From: Streptomyces hiroshimensis
Lineage (GTDB): Bacteria; Actinomycetota; Actinomycetes; Streptomycetales; Streptomycetaceae
Direction of reading: 5' to 3'
NCBI RefSeq assembly: GCF_014650335.1
Contig: NZ_BMUT01000005.1
Coordinates: 249,730-313,729, forward strand
Length of the DNA: 64,000 nucleotides
Notes under the pieces: generated by a model
Told to the model about the DNA's origin: nothing
The model's input: the letters and a program-made list of their open reading frames with translations, nothing else
Databases searched by the model: none
Program-made: the position numbers and the translations under genes
Shown: positions 42,372 to 50,329 of the stretch, piece after piece
Position numbering within the stretch: position 1 is the stretch's first letter
Layout: each line of letters begins with the position of its first letter

Positions 42372-44164
42372 GAGGGCACTCCGGTCCGTACGGCGGGTGG
42401 GGCGGGTGAGGCGGGTACTGCGGGCGTCGGGGGCGCGGGTGTTGCAGGCGCAGGCGTTGCGGGCGCGGGTGTTGCAGGCGCAGGCGTTGCGGGCGCGGGT
42501 GTTGCAGGCGCGGCCGCTGCAGGCCCTTCCGCGGGCTGCGGGGTCCGCAGGGGAAGCCGGACGGTGAACTCCGCGCCGCCGCCCGGTGCACCGGCGACGG
42601 AGACCGTACCCCCGTTGCGGCGCACGGCCTGCCGGACGAGCGCGAGACCGAGGCCGCGGCCGTGCGGCGCGCTGCCCGGCGACTTGGTCGACCAGCCGCG
42701 CCGGAACACCTCCTCCATCGCCTCGGGCGCCACTCCCGCCCCGGTGTCCCCGACGCGCAGCAGCAGTTCGTCCGCGTCGGCGCGCAGGGTGACGGTGACC
42801 TGCGCGTGCCGGACCTCGGCCGCGCTGCGGTTGGCCTCCTCGGCGGCGGCGTCCACCGCGTTGTCGACCAGGTTGCCCAGGACGGTGACGAGGTCGCGGG
42901 CGGGCAGGTGGGCCGGCAGCAGGCCGTCGTCGACGTGCGTGTCGGGGGCGAGGACGAGCTCGACGCCGCGCTCGTTGGCCTGGGCGGCCTTGCCGAGCAG
43001 CAGAGCCGCGAGGACGGGCTCGGCGACGGCGCCGACCACCTCGTCGGTGAGGGCCTGGGCGAGTTCGAGCTCGGCGGTGACGAACTCGACGGCCTCGTCC
43101 GCGCGCCCCAGCTCGATCAGGGAGACGACGGCGTGCAGCCGGTTCGCCGCCTCGTGCGCCTGCGAGCGCAGGGCCTCCGCGAAGCCGCGCACGGAGTCCA
43201 GCTCGCCGGAGAGCGCCTGGAGTTCGGTGTGGTCGCGCAGGGTCACGACGGTGCCGTGGCGCTCGCCGCCGGAGACGGGCGAGGTGTTGAGGACGACGAT
43301 GCGGTCGGCGGTCGCGTGGACCTCGTCGACGCGGGGCCCGTCGGCCAGCAGCGCCTCCGTCAGGGTGGGCGGGAGGCCCAGGGCGTCGACGCGGCGGCCG
43401 ATCACCTCGCCGGTGAGGCCGAGGAGTTCGCGGCCGCCGTCGTTGATGAGGGCGATGCGGTGCTGCCCGTCGAGCATCAGCAGCCCCTCGCGCACCGCGT
43501 GGAGCGTGGCCTCGTGGTAGTCGTGCATCCGGCTCAGCTCGGTGGCGTTCATGCCGTGCGTGTGGCGGCGCAGCCGGGCGTTGAGCAGGTAGGTCCCCGC
43601 CCCGCCCAGCGCGAGCGCGCCGAGGGCCACGCCGAGCAGGGCCAGCAGCTGGCGGCGTATCTCGGCGCTGATCGCGTCGACGGTGATGCCCGCGCTCACC
43701 AGCCCGGTGACCCGGTCGCCGTCCATGACGGGCACGACCACGCGGACCGACGGCCCGAGGGTGCCGGTGTACGTCTCGGAGAAGGTCCGGCCCTGCAGGG
43801 CGGGCCCGGTGTGGCCGAGGAAGGGCTCGCCGATGCGCTCCGGGTCCGGGTGGGTCCAGCGGATGCCGTCCGGGCTCATGATCGTCACGAAGTCGACGCC
43901 GGTGTCGTTGCGCACGCGCTCGGCGTACGCCTGGAGGATCACGGGCGGGTCGGCCGAGCGCACCGCGTCCCGTACGGACGCCGAGGCGGCCACGGCGACG
44001 GCCGCGGCGGTCACCTCGCGGCGGGCGGAATCCTCGGCCTGGCCGCGGTCCGCGACGTACGCGAAGGCCGCGCAGCCGGCCACCACGAAGGTGACCAGCA
44101 CGATCTGCATCGCGAAGAGCTGGCCGGCCAGGCTGCGGGGGCGGCGGATGCGGGGTCTGCGCAT
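42368..44164 (-). CDS. CitA/DcuS-family sensor histidine kinase
   Basis: A 598-residue membrane sensor. Helix 1 at about 15-37 is followed by a periplasmic PDC/CitA-like domain (DRGQAEDSARREVTAAAVAV...YTGTLGPSVRVVVPVMDG), helix 2, a cytoplasmic PAS, and the H box SQAHEAANRLHAVVSLIELG typical of this class. The ATPase domain has GNLVDNAVDAA and GRGLGLALVRQAV. An Ala-Pro-Thr repeat tail follows the kinase. It likely senses a dicarboxylate or citrate. The start is the ATG at RRPRIRRPR, where coding bias begins. Confidence 0.91.
   Translation of the reverse strand: MRRPRIRRPRSLAGQLFAMQIVLVTFVVAGCAAFAYVADRGQAEDSARREVTAAAVAVAASASVRDAVRSADPPVILQAYAERVRNDTGVDFVTIMSPDGIRWTHPDPERIGEPFLGHTGPALQGRTFSETYTGTLGPSVRVVVPVMDGDRVTGLVSAGITVDAISAEIRRQLLALLGVALGALALGGAGTYLLNARLRRHTHGMNATELSRMHDYHEATLHAVREGLLMLDGQHRIALINDGGRELLGLTGEVIGRRVDALGLPPTLTEALLADGPRVDEVHATADRIVVLNTSPVSGGERHGTVVTLRDHTELQALSGELDSVRGFAEALRSQAHEAANRLHAVVSLIELGRADEAVEFVTAELELAQALTDEVVGAVAEPVLAALLLGKAAQANERGVELVLAPDTHVDDGLLPAHLPARDLVTVLGNLVDNAVDAAAEEANRSAAEVRHAQVTVTLRADADELLLRVGDTGAGVAPEAMEEVFRRGWSTKSPGSAPHGRGLGLALVRQAVRRNGGTVSVAGAPGGGAEFTVRLPLRTPQPAEGPAAAAPATPAPATPAPATPAPATPAPATPAPPTPAVPASPAPPAVRTGVPS
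42431..42510 (-). repeat. 30-bp tandem repeats in the kinase C-terminus
   Basis: A unit starting GGGCGCGGGTGTTGCAGGCG occurs as two perfect 30-base copies and a 20-base third copy. On the coding strand it encodes APATPAPATP-type repeats beyond the ATPase domain. It is a likely site of copy-number variation between strains. Confidence 0.9.
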
Positions 44165-44201
44165 GGCGGACAGTGTGCACCGGGCCGCGCCCGTGAACGT
44201 A

Positions 44202-44239
44202 ATGCACATAAGGGTGACCACGGTCACAGAGCCGTGCAT
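44202..44239. promoter_or_regulatory. 38-bp nested dyad upstream of the two-component system
   Basis: Two dyads share one centre: outer ATGCAC...GTGCAT and inner GTGACC-AC-GGTCAC. The element lies 37 bases before the kinase start and about 145 before divergent dctA, the expected place for the response-regulator binding site. Confidence 0.6.
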
Positions 44240-44382
44240 AGTCACCGGAGCCCCACTCGTCGGGAGAGAGGGGCTCCCCCAGACTGTTGCTCTGCATCCG
44301 CCTGCACGCACCTGCATCCGCTCACGTGCCGGGACGATGACGATGCAGTGCGCCCAGAGCCGCGACCCACGAGGAGACATCC

Positions 44383-45816
44383 GTGACGGCACAGGCAGCA
44401 CCACCGGCCGGCCAGGCGCGCCGCAGGCCGGACCGGACCCACTACCTCTACCTGGCCGTGATCGCGGCCGTCCTCGCCGGCATCGCGGTCGGTTTCGCGG
44501 CGCCGGGCGTCGCGGTCGAGCTCAAGCCGCTCGGCACCGGCTTCGTGAACCTGATCAAGATGATGATCTCGCCGGTCATCTTCTGCACGATCGTGCTGGG
44601 CATCGGCTCCGTGCGGAAGGCCGCGAAGGTCGGCGCGGTCGGCGGCCTGGCGCTCGGCTACTTCCTGGTGATGTCGACCGTCGCGCTGGCCATCGGCCTG
44701 GTGGTGGGCAACATCCTGGAGCCCGGCAGCGGGCTGCACCTGACGGAGACGGTGCGCCACGCGGGCGAGGCGCAGGCCAAGGGCGCGAGCGAGTCCACGT
44801 CCGCCTTCCTGCTCGGCATCATCCCGACCACCATGGTCTCCGCCTTCACCGGCGGCCAGGTGCTGCAGACCCTGCTCGTCGCCCTCCTCGCGGGCTTCGC
44901 CCTGCAGGCGATGGGTACGGCGGGCGAGCCGGTCCTGCGCGGCATCGGCCACATCCAGAAGCTGGTCTTCCGCATCCTCGCCATGATCATGTGGGCGGCC
45001 CCGGTGGGCGCCTTCGGCGCCATCGCGGCGGTCGTCGGCGCGACGGGCGTCGACGCCCTGAAGTCCCTCGCCGTCATCATGATCGGCTTCTACGTCACCT
45101 GCGTGCTGTTCGTGATCGTGGTGCTGGGCACGCTGCTGCGGCTGGTGGCGGGCGTGAACATCTTCGCGCTGCTGAAGTACCTGGGACGCGAGTTCCTGCT
45201 GATCCTGTCGACGTCGTCGTCGGAGTCCGCCCTGCCGCGCCTCATCGCCAAGATGGAGCACCTGGGCGTGAGCAAGCCCGTCGTCGGCATCACCGTGCCC
45301 ACCGGCTACTCCTTCAACCTCGACGGCACGGCCATCTACCTGACGATGTCGTCGCTGTTCATCGCGGAGGCGATGGGCAAGCCGCTCGCCCTGGGCCAGC
45401 AGATCTCCCTGCTGCTGTTCATGATCGTCGCGTCGAAGGGCGCTGCGGGCGTCACCGGCGCGGGCCTCGCCACGCTCGCGGGCGGCCTGCAGTCCCACCG
45501 CCCCGAACTGGTCGACGGCGTCGGCCTGATCGTCGGCATCGACCGCTTCATGAGCGAGGCGCGGGCCCTGACGAACTTCGCGGGCAACGCGGTGGCGACG
45601 GTCCTCGTCGGCACGTGGACCAAGGAGATCGACAAGGAGCGGGCGGGCGAAGTGCTCGCCGGGCGGCTGCCGTTCGACGAGACGACGCTGGCGGCGGACG
45701 AACACGGCCACGGCGTCGGCGACGGCCACGAGCGCGGCCACGAGCACGGCCAGGGCGCGCTGCCGGAGCCGGAGGCGCCCGGGGAGCCGAAGGAGCCGGC
45801 GGCGGTCAAGGGCTGA
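44383..45816 (+). CDS. dctA: C4-dicarboxylate:cation symporter
   Basis: DAACS-family carrier for succinate, fumarate and malate; 477 residues with eight helices and two re-entrant loops. Signatures: GTGFVNLIKMMISPVIFCTIVLGI, the serine-rich loop STSSSESALPRL, and TGYSFNLDGTAIYLTMSSLFIAEA; the last includes the substrate- and cation-binding region. The C-tail is His/Gly-rich (DEHGHGVGDGHERGHEHG), which is unusual for DctA and might bind metal. GTG start with GAGGAG six bases upstream. Divergent from the CitA-like kinase. Confidence 0.94.
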   Translation: MTAQAAPPAGQARRRPDRTHYLYLAVIAAVLAGIAVGFAAPGVAVELKPLGTGFVNLIKMMISPVIFCTIVLGIGSVRKAAKVGAVGGLALGYFLVMSTVALAIGLVVGNILEPGSGLHLTETVRHAGEAQAKGASESTSAFLLGIIPTTMVSAFTGGQVLQTLLVALLAGFALQAMGTAGEPVLRGIGHIQKLVFRILAMIMWAAPVGAFGAIAAVVGATGVDALKSLAVIMIGFYVTCVLFVIVVLGTLLRLVAGVNIFALLKYLGREFLLILSTSSSESALPRLIAKMEHLGVSKPVVGITVPTGYSFNLDGTAIYLTMSSLFIAEAMGKPLALGQQISLLLFMIVASKGAAGVTGAGLATLAGGLQSHRPELVDGVGLIVGIDRFMSEARALTNFAGNAVATVLVGTWTKEIDKERAGEVLAGRLPFDETTLAADEHGHGVGDGHERGHEHGQGALPEPEAPGEPKEPAAVKG

Positions 45817-45877
45817 CGGTACGAAGCCGTCCTTCAGGGCCCGGAGGGCAACGAGTTCCGCGCCGCGTGAGCATGGC

Positions 45878-46075
45878 ATGCTCGCTTTCGTGACCACACC
45901 GCCCGACGGCATGCCCGTCTACCGCGTCCTGACCGGCCCGGACGATGCCGCGTTCTGCCACCGCGTGAGCGAGACGCTCGCACTGGGCTACCGGCTCCAC
46001 GGAGGGCCTTCGCTCACCTTCGACGGGGAACGCGTCATCGTCGCTCAGGCCGTCGTCTGGGGCGAGCAGTCGTAG
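45878..46075 (+). CDS. DUF1737 small protein
   Basis: A 65-residue protein with the DUF1737 pattern VYRVLTGPDDAAFCHRVSETLALGYRLHGGPSLTFDGERVIVAQAVVW. Members are small cytoplasmic proteins of unknown role. The true start may be the GTG four codons in (MTTPPDGMPVYR) or the ATG 11 codons in. None has a good ribosome site, so a leaderless message is possible. A GAGCAT-GGC-ATGCTC dyad covers the start region. Confidence 0.72.
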   Translation: MLAFVTTPPDGMPVYRVLTGPDDAAFCHRVSETLALGYRLHGGPSLTFDGERVIVAQAVVWGEQS

Positions 46076-46085
46076 CCGGTAGGCC

Positions 46086-46116
46086 CGGCGGGCCCGGCAT
46101 CCGGCCGGGCCCGCCG
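46086..46116. terminator. Bidirectional terminator between DUF1737 and secreted-protein genes
   Basis: CGGCGGGCCCGG pairs with CCGGGCCCGCCG, and TCCTTTCT follows on the plus side. A 22-base part of the same sequence recurs at 37662-37683 behind the lectin gene. Confidence 0.8.
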
Positions 46117-46122
46117 TCCTTT

Positions 46123-46497
46123 CTAGTTGTTGTAGTGGGCCGAGACGACCTGGTAGTCGCTCCAGCTCTGCTCCTTGTTGACCTTCACCGACCGGCTGTA
46201 GAAGTACCCGCCGGAGCAGTTGGGCGCCGAGGACACGGAGATGTACGTGTTCCCCTTCCACCACCAGCCGCTGAGCTGGGTGGACGAGCCCGGGCTGACG
46301 TTGAAGCACTTGTCGGTCCACTGGCCGTACTGGTTCTCGCCGCTGACCATCACGGAGCGGGCCATGCCCGAAGCGTCGTCGAGCTGCAGCTGCTGACCGT
46401 TCGACCCGGCCCACGCCGAACCGGTCCCGGCGACGAGCCCCGCTCCCGCAACGGCCATCGTCACGGCGGCGGTGGCTATCTTCCTGCGCATCTTCAT
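46123..46497 (-). CDS. Small secreted protein, unknown
   Basis: A 124-residue precursor with signal peptide MKMRRKIATAAVTMAVAGAGLVAGTGSAWA. The mature 94 residues contain two Cys (DKCFNVSPGS, SAPNCSGGYFYS) and many aromatic residues (SGWWWKGNTYISV), suggesting a compact disulfide-linked beta fold. I do not recognise the family. AGGGGGAA precedes the ATG. It is divergent from the MalG-type permease gene and may mark one side of a rearrangement breakpoint. Confidence 0.75.
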   Translation of the reverse strand: MKMRRKIATAAVTMAVAGAGLVAGTGSAWAGSNGQQLQLDDASGMARSVMVSGENQYGQWTDKCFNVSPGSSTQLSGWWWKGNTYISVSSAPNCSGGYFYSRSVKVNKEQSWSDYQVVSAHYNN

Positions 46498-46766
46498 CGG
46501 TGTTCCCCCTGAATATCTGCTGTGTGGTCCGCCTCGATCGGCTCGATCAGGTCCGATCGGGTCGATCCAAACGATCTTGGCGCAGGAGAACTCTGCCGCA
46601 CGGTCCTCGACGGATCCGTCCCGGAACGGTCCCGTTTCCGCAACCGGGAAAACCTCCGCGTTCAGGGGTCGACGGGACTCCCGGGGGAATTCACGACATG
46701 AGAGCCCGTAAGGCCCGAGAGGTCGCACGTCCCGCACTCCCCGCCCCACCCCCGCCCGGAGGTGCC

Positions 46767-47603
46767 ATGCGCCCGCTCCTCGCCCGCCGCACCCGGCAGC
46801 GCCTGGCCGCCGACGCCGCGCTGCTCGCCGTCGTCGCCGGGTTCGCCGTGCCGCTCGTCTGGCTGCTGCTCGCGTCCGTGGACGCCGGGGCGGGGCTCTC
46901 CGTACGGGTGCCGGAGCGGGCGACCGCGGAGAACTTCTCCGCGGTGCTGACGGACGAGATCACGTTCACGCCCATGCTCAACAGCCTGCTGCTCTGCGGC
47001 GGTGCGACGGCCGTGACGATCGCGTGCGCGGCGCTCGCGGCGTACCCGCTGTCGCGGTTCCGGTCCCGGCTGAACCGGCCGTATTTGCTGGGAGTGCTGT
47101 TCACGACGTGCCTGCCGGTCACGGCGATCATGGTGCCGGTCTACGGGCTGTTCGTACGAGTCGACCTCGTCGACACGCTGTACGGCACGGCGCTCTTCAT
47201 GGCCGCCGCCCAACTCCCCTTCGCGATCTGGCTCATGAAGAACTTCATGGACGACATCCCGGCCGTGCTGGAAGAGGCGGCCTGGACGGACGGGGCGAGC
47301 CGCATGCAGGCGCTGGTACGGGTGATCCTGCCGCTGATGGGCCCGGGCGTCGGGGTCGTCGCGATCTACTGCTTCGCGCTGTCCTGGGGCAACTTCTTCG
47401 TGCCGTTCATGCTGCTGCTCTCGCCCGACCAGCTCCCGGCGTCCGTCAGCGTCTTCACGTTCTTCGGCAACTTCGGGCAGGTGGCGTACGGGCAGCTCGC
47501 GGCGTTCTCGATCCTGTACTCGACGCCGGTGATCCTGCTGTACGCCCTGATCACCCGCCGCCTCGGCGGCGGCTTCGCCCTCGGCGCGGCGGTCAAGGGC
47601 TGA
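46767..47603 (+). CDS. Sugar ABC transporter permease, MalG type, separated from its operon
   Basis: A 278-residue permease with six helices and the EAA motif EEAAWTDGASRMQALVRVILPLMGPG. Its natural partner should be the MalF-type permease and binding protein, which lie about 6 kb away on the opposite strand; no other sugar transporter gene adjoins it. The start is the ATG with GGAGG four bases before; an ATG 23 codons upstream with GGGGGA is the alternative. The missing upstream partner is explained best by an inversion. Confidence 0.85.
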   Translation: MRPLLARRTRQRLAADAALLAVVAGFAVPLVWLLLASVDAGAGLSVRVPERATAENFSAVLTDEITFTPMLNSLLLCGGATAVTIACAALAAYPLSRFRSRLNRPYLLGVLFTTCLPVTAIMVPVYGLFVRVDLVDTLYGTALFMAAAQLPFAIWLMKNFMDDIPAVLEEAAWTDGASRMQALVRVILPLMGPGVGVVAIYCFALSWGNFFVPFMLLLSPDQLPASVSVFTFFGNFGQVAYGQLAAFSILYSTPVILLYALITRRLGGGFALGAAVKG

Positions 47604-47692
47604 CCGGCCGAATCCTGCGGCAGGCCGTTACCTCACCGTTCACCGGGAGTTGTTCCCTAAGGATGTGTTGGCCGGTCGACAAGGAGGTGCCG

Positions 47693-48124
47693 GTGCTGAC
47701 GGAAGCGCTGGAAGGTCTGGCAGCCGCGGGCGGCTCCGCGGTGGTGGGGGCGGCGGCGACCGACGCCTGGAATACGGCACGGGCAGGCGTCGCACGCTTA
47801 CTCGGGCGCGGAGACCACGACCAGGAGCAGTACGCGATCGAGCGGCTCGACCGGACCGCCACCGAGATCGCCCAGGCTGCCGACGGCGGGCGGCAGCAGT
47901 TGCGCGACAAGCTGCGGAACCGCTGGACCGGTCAGCTGGAAATCCTCCTCGAAGAACATCCCGAGGCCGCGCACGAGCTGCGCGAACTGATCGAACGAGT
48001 ACAGGCCGAGCTGCCGTCGGCGCAGCAGTCCTGGGTGCAGAACAACACCGCGCAGGCAGGTGCGATCCAGTACATCACCCAGGGCGGCGACATCAATGTC
48101 GGCCGCGGCGCGACCGACGGCTGA
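47693..48124 (+). CDS. Small helical protein with a GGDINV tail; contains a TTA codon
   Basis: A 143-residue protein. Residues 1-40 are Ala/Gly-rich with WNTARAGVARLLGRG, 45-110 form a predicted charged helix bundle, and the C-terminus reads NNTAQAGAIQYITQGGDINVG. Proteins of this overall shape occur in Streptomyces beside signalling or conflict genes, but I know no function. Leu36 is encoded by TTA (47798-47800), the bldA-dependent codon, so translation should be tied to development. GGAGG sits five bases before the GTG. The next gene starts eight bases after its stop and shares the tail motif. Confidence 0.75.
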   Translation: MLTEALEGLAAAGGSAVVGAAATDAWNTARAGVARLLGRGDHDQEQYAIERLDRTATEIAQAADGGRQQLRDKLRNRWTGQLEILLEEHPEAAHELRELIERVQAELPSAQQSWVQNNTAQAGAIQYITQGGDINVGRGATDG

Positions 48125-48132
48125 GTCCCGGG

Positions 48133-49101
48133 ATGAGTGACAAATCCCCCGGTGCGCAGCAGCGCGACACCACGCACAACACGGCGCACAACACCGCGCA
48201 CGACAGCGGGATTCAGTACATCACCAGTGGCGGTGACATCAACGTCTATCCGCCCGGCGGGCCCGCGGAGGACGCCGGCAGCCGGCGGACGCCCGAACCG
48301 CAGGGCAAAGGGCGGCCCGCGAGGCGGCGGTTGGTTCTCCTTGCGGCCGCGGCAGTCGTCTCGGCCGCCGCCACGGCGATCACTCTGGCTCTGCTGCCGT
48401 CATCGCCGGCCCGGACGAGCGCGGCCGGAGGTTCCACTCGTGCCGCCCCCGGAGCGTCGGCGCATTCCACGCCCCTTGCGACCCCTGCGTCCCCCAAGGC
48501 GTCGGCGGGCGGTCGGCCTTCTTCCGCCCCGGAAGCCGGGCCGGAACGGCCTGAATCCGGGGCCGCGCCGAGTACGGTTCCGGGCCCGGGCCCGGAGCAG
48601 GGGAAGGACGCGGCTCCCGAGTCTCGCGCAGAAGACAGCCGGTCTGCGGCAGTACGCCACAAAACGTGGAGTGAGTCCTACCCGGACGGCACGGTGTGCA
48701 CCGCCGGAAACCGCTGGACGCCGGCGCCCGGGATGACGGGCGTCAGTTTCCAGCCCTGCACCTATGCGAAGAGTTTCTCCGGCAATGCGCAGTTCGGTGT
48801 CACCGTATGGAATACGAGCAGCCGCCAAGTGGCCGTTGCCGTGTGGGTCGAGTACTGGATGACGAAGCGTCGGTACGACTGTTCGTCGCCGTTCCCTCAG
48901 GACCATGTCGTGATCGATCCAGGGGAGACCTGGTCCAGCCCGCTGGGGAATTGCGTCCTGCCGGACATCAAGGGAGAGACGCACCGTGTCCAGTCCAGGG
49001 CGGGGGTGTCGGAGGAGGGCGGAAATCCGCGGAACTCCCGGCTTGAGTTCTCACGCGGGGTCGACATCTACCCGGACGGCCGGGCGGTCCCCGTCCCCTG
49101 A
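48133..49101 (+). CDS. Single-pass membrane protein with a GGDINV N-terminus
   Basis: A 322-residue protein. The cytoplasmic N-terminus has THNTAHNTAHDSGIQYITSGGDINVYP, the same IQYIT-x-GGDINV motif that ends the preceding protein. Arg-rich ARRRL precedes one membrane helix (about residues 58-81). A long Pro/Ser/Ala linker then leads to an outward-facing domain of about 130 residues with four Cys (GTVCTAGN, FQPCTYAK, RYDCSSP, GNCVLP). The pair is almost certainly one transcription unit. Function unknown; the shared motif suggests the two proteins bind each other or co-assemble. Confidence 0.78.
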   Translation: MSDKSPGAQQRDTTHNTAHNTAHDSGIQYITSGGDINVYPPGGPAEDAGSRRTPEPQGKGRPARRRLVLLAAAAVVSAAATAITLALLPSSPARTSAAGGSTRAAPGASAHSTPLATPASPKASAGGRPSSAPEAGPERPESGAAPSTVPGPGPEQGKDAAPESRAEDSRSAAVRHKTWSESYPDGTVCTAGNRWTPAPGMTGVSFQPCTYAKSFSGNAQFGVTVWNTSSRQVAVAVWVEYWMTKRRYDCSSPFPQDHVVIDPGETWSSPLGNCVLPDIKGETHRVQSRAGVSEEGGNPRNSRLEFSRGVDIYPDGRAVPVP

Positions 49102-49232
49102 ACCGGCCGAAACCGGCACCGCCGCGGGAACCGGGCGTGCGCCCGGAGGCGGGTCTCATGGTGCGTGAGCATGCCGGGAGTGCATAGCATGTACATGACG
49201 CGCTTGCGCGGTCAAGAGGAGAACTCGCCACA

Positions 49233-49259
49233 CCCGGCCCGCCGTTCCCCCGGGCCGGG
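49233..49259 (+). terminator. Hairpin just upstream of the lipoprotein gene
   Basis: CCCGGCCCG pairs with CGGGCCGGG over a nine-base loop and is followed by CATTTCT. It lies between the membrane-protein gene and the next ribosome site, so it may terminate the former or act in the leader of the latter. Confidence 0.5.
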
Positions 49260-49283
49260 CATTTCTGCAAGAAGGAAGAACAA

Positions 49284-49970
49284 ATGCATCGCCGCCGCTC
49301 GAAGGTCCTCTACGGGATATTGACTGCCGCACTGGGAATTGCGCTCACCGCCTGCGGTGGCAATGACGGCGGTAAGGGAGCAAGTCCCTCCCAAGGGAGT
49401 GCGGCGAAGAGTGAGGGCGGGAGCGAGAGTGGGAGCGGGAGCGGGAGCGGCAAGCAGAGCCCGGCCGCGAAGGTGGAGTGGACCCCCGCGTTGACGATGG
49501 GCCAGCCGGCTCCGGGGCTGTACGAGCCCGGCGTTTCCGGTGGCGGAAAGTTCCAGGTAGCGGCCACGAAGGTCGTCAAGGGAACCCAGAAGCAGCTGAA
49601 GGAGGGCCACTACATCGAGGCCGATCGAACGCTGGAGGGCGGCACCCCGTACTTCGTGTACGTGACGTACACGCTGAAGGAAGGGAAGCCGGACGTAGTC
49701 AATTCCGACCTCAATTCCGGTGCCGTGATCCTCGACGAGAACGGCGAAAAGGCGGCGGATCGGCCCGTCGTCCACTCGGGCTTCGGCGAGGGCGGCTGCC
49801 CGGTGGGTCCGGTCTACATGAGCTGGGACATCGGCGAGAGCCGCACTCAGTGCTCGATCTACATCGCGAAAGCCGGGGCGAAGCAGCCTGCCCGACTCGC
49901 CTGGAGCGCGACCGGGACGACCGCCGACGAGTTCAAGAAGGGCGCGTCTTGGGCGTGGGTCACCCAGTGA
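49284..49970 (+). CDS. Secreted lipoprotein, unknown function
   Basis: A 228-residue lipoprotein: MHRRRSKVLYGILTAALGIALTAC with lipobox LTAC, a Gly/Ser repeat linker (SESGSGSGSGK), then a beta-rich domain with two Cys (EGGCPVGPVYMSW, RTQCSIYIAK). No catalytic motif is seen. AAGGA lies seven bases before the ATG. It may belong with the GGDINV pair upstream, but a hairpin separates them. The 3' end slightly overlaps the broken acetyltransferase gene. Confidence 0.78.
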   Translation: MHRRRSKVLYGILTAALGIALTACGGNDGGKGASPSQGSAAKSEGGSESGSGSGSGKQSPAAKVEWTPALTMGQPAPGLYEPGVSGGGKFQVAATKVVKGTQKQLKEGHYIEADRTLEGGTPYFVYVTYTLKEGKPDVVNSDLNSGAVILDENGEKAADRPVVHSGFGEGGCPVGPVYMSWDIGESRTQCSIYIAKAGAKQPARLAWSATGTTADEFKKGASWAWVTQ

Positions 49971-50321
49971 CAAGGTCGAGCACCATCACGTCATGAAGCG
50001 CGGCCCCGTCCCATGAGCGGGTTTCGCCGACTTTCCGGTACCCCCATGAGCGGTATGCGGCCTGAGCCGACTCGGCTTCGGGAAGGACGTTGAGCAGCAC
50101 ACGCTCCACCCCGGTGCCTTCGAGGACGACGTCATGCAGCCGCCGTGCGATGCCATGCCCGCACCAAGGGGCACGTACGGCGAGCTCCATCAGCCCGAAG
50201 GTCCGCTGCCCGTCCTAGGCGGCTCGGCGAATGCCGAGGCGTAGACGCGGCGGAACGCGTCCTAGGCCTGCGCCGCTGCCGCCCCGCCCAGGGGCTCGAT
50301 GATGATCCCTTGCTCCTTCAC
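49960..50321 (-). pseudogene. GNAT acetyltransferase, broken by stop, deletion and frameshift
   Basis: The C-terminal part is clear GNAT: ELAVRAPWCGHGIARRLHDVVL (acetyl-CoA loop), then AQAAYRSWGYRKVGE. An N-terminal piece, VKEQGIIIEPL...DAFRRVYASAFAEPP, lies upstream in another frame with an in-frame TAG. The middle, about 60-90 residues in intact relatives, is missing. Both joints carry the sequence CGTCCTAGGC on the plus strand, 45 bases apart. CTAG is rare in Streptomyces, so these look like scars. Not expected to make an active enzyme. Confidence 0.7.
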
Positions 50322-50329
50322 GCGCTCCG

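Noticed and set aside
42431..42510. 30-bp repeats as a possible CRISPR array
   Set aside because: The units abut with no spacers and encode part of a protein.
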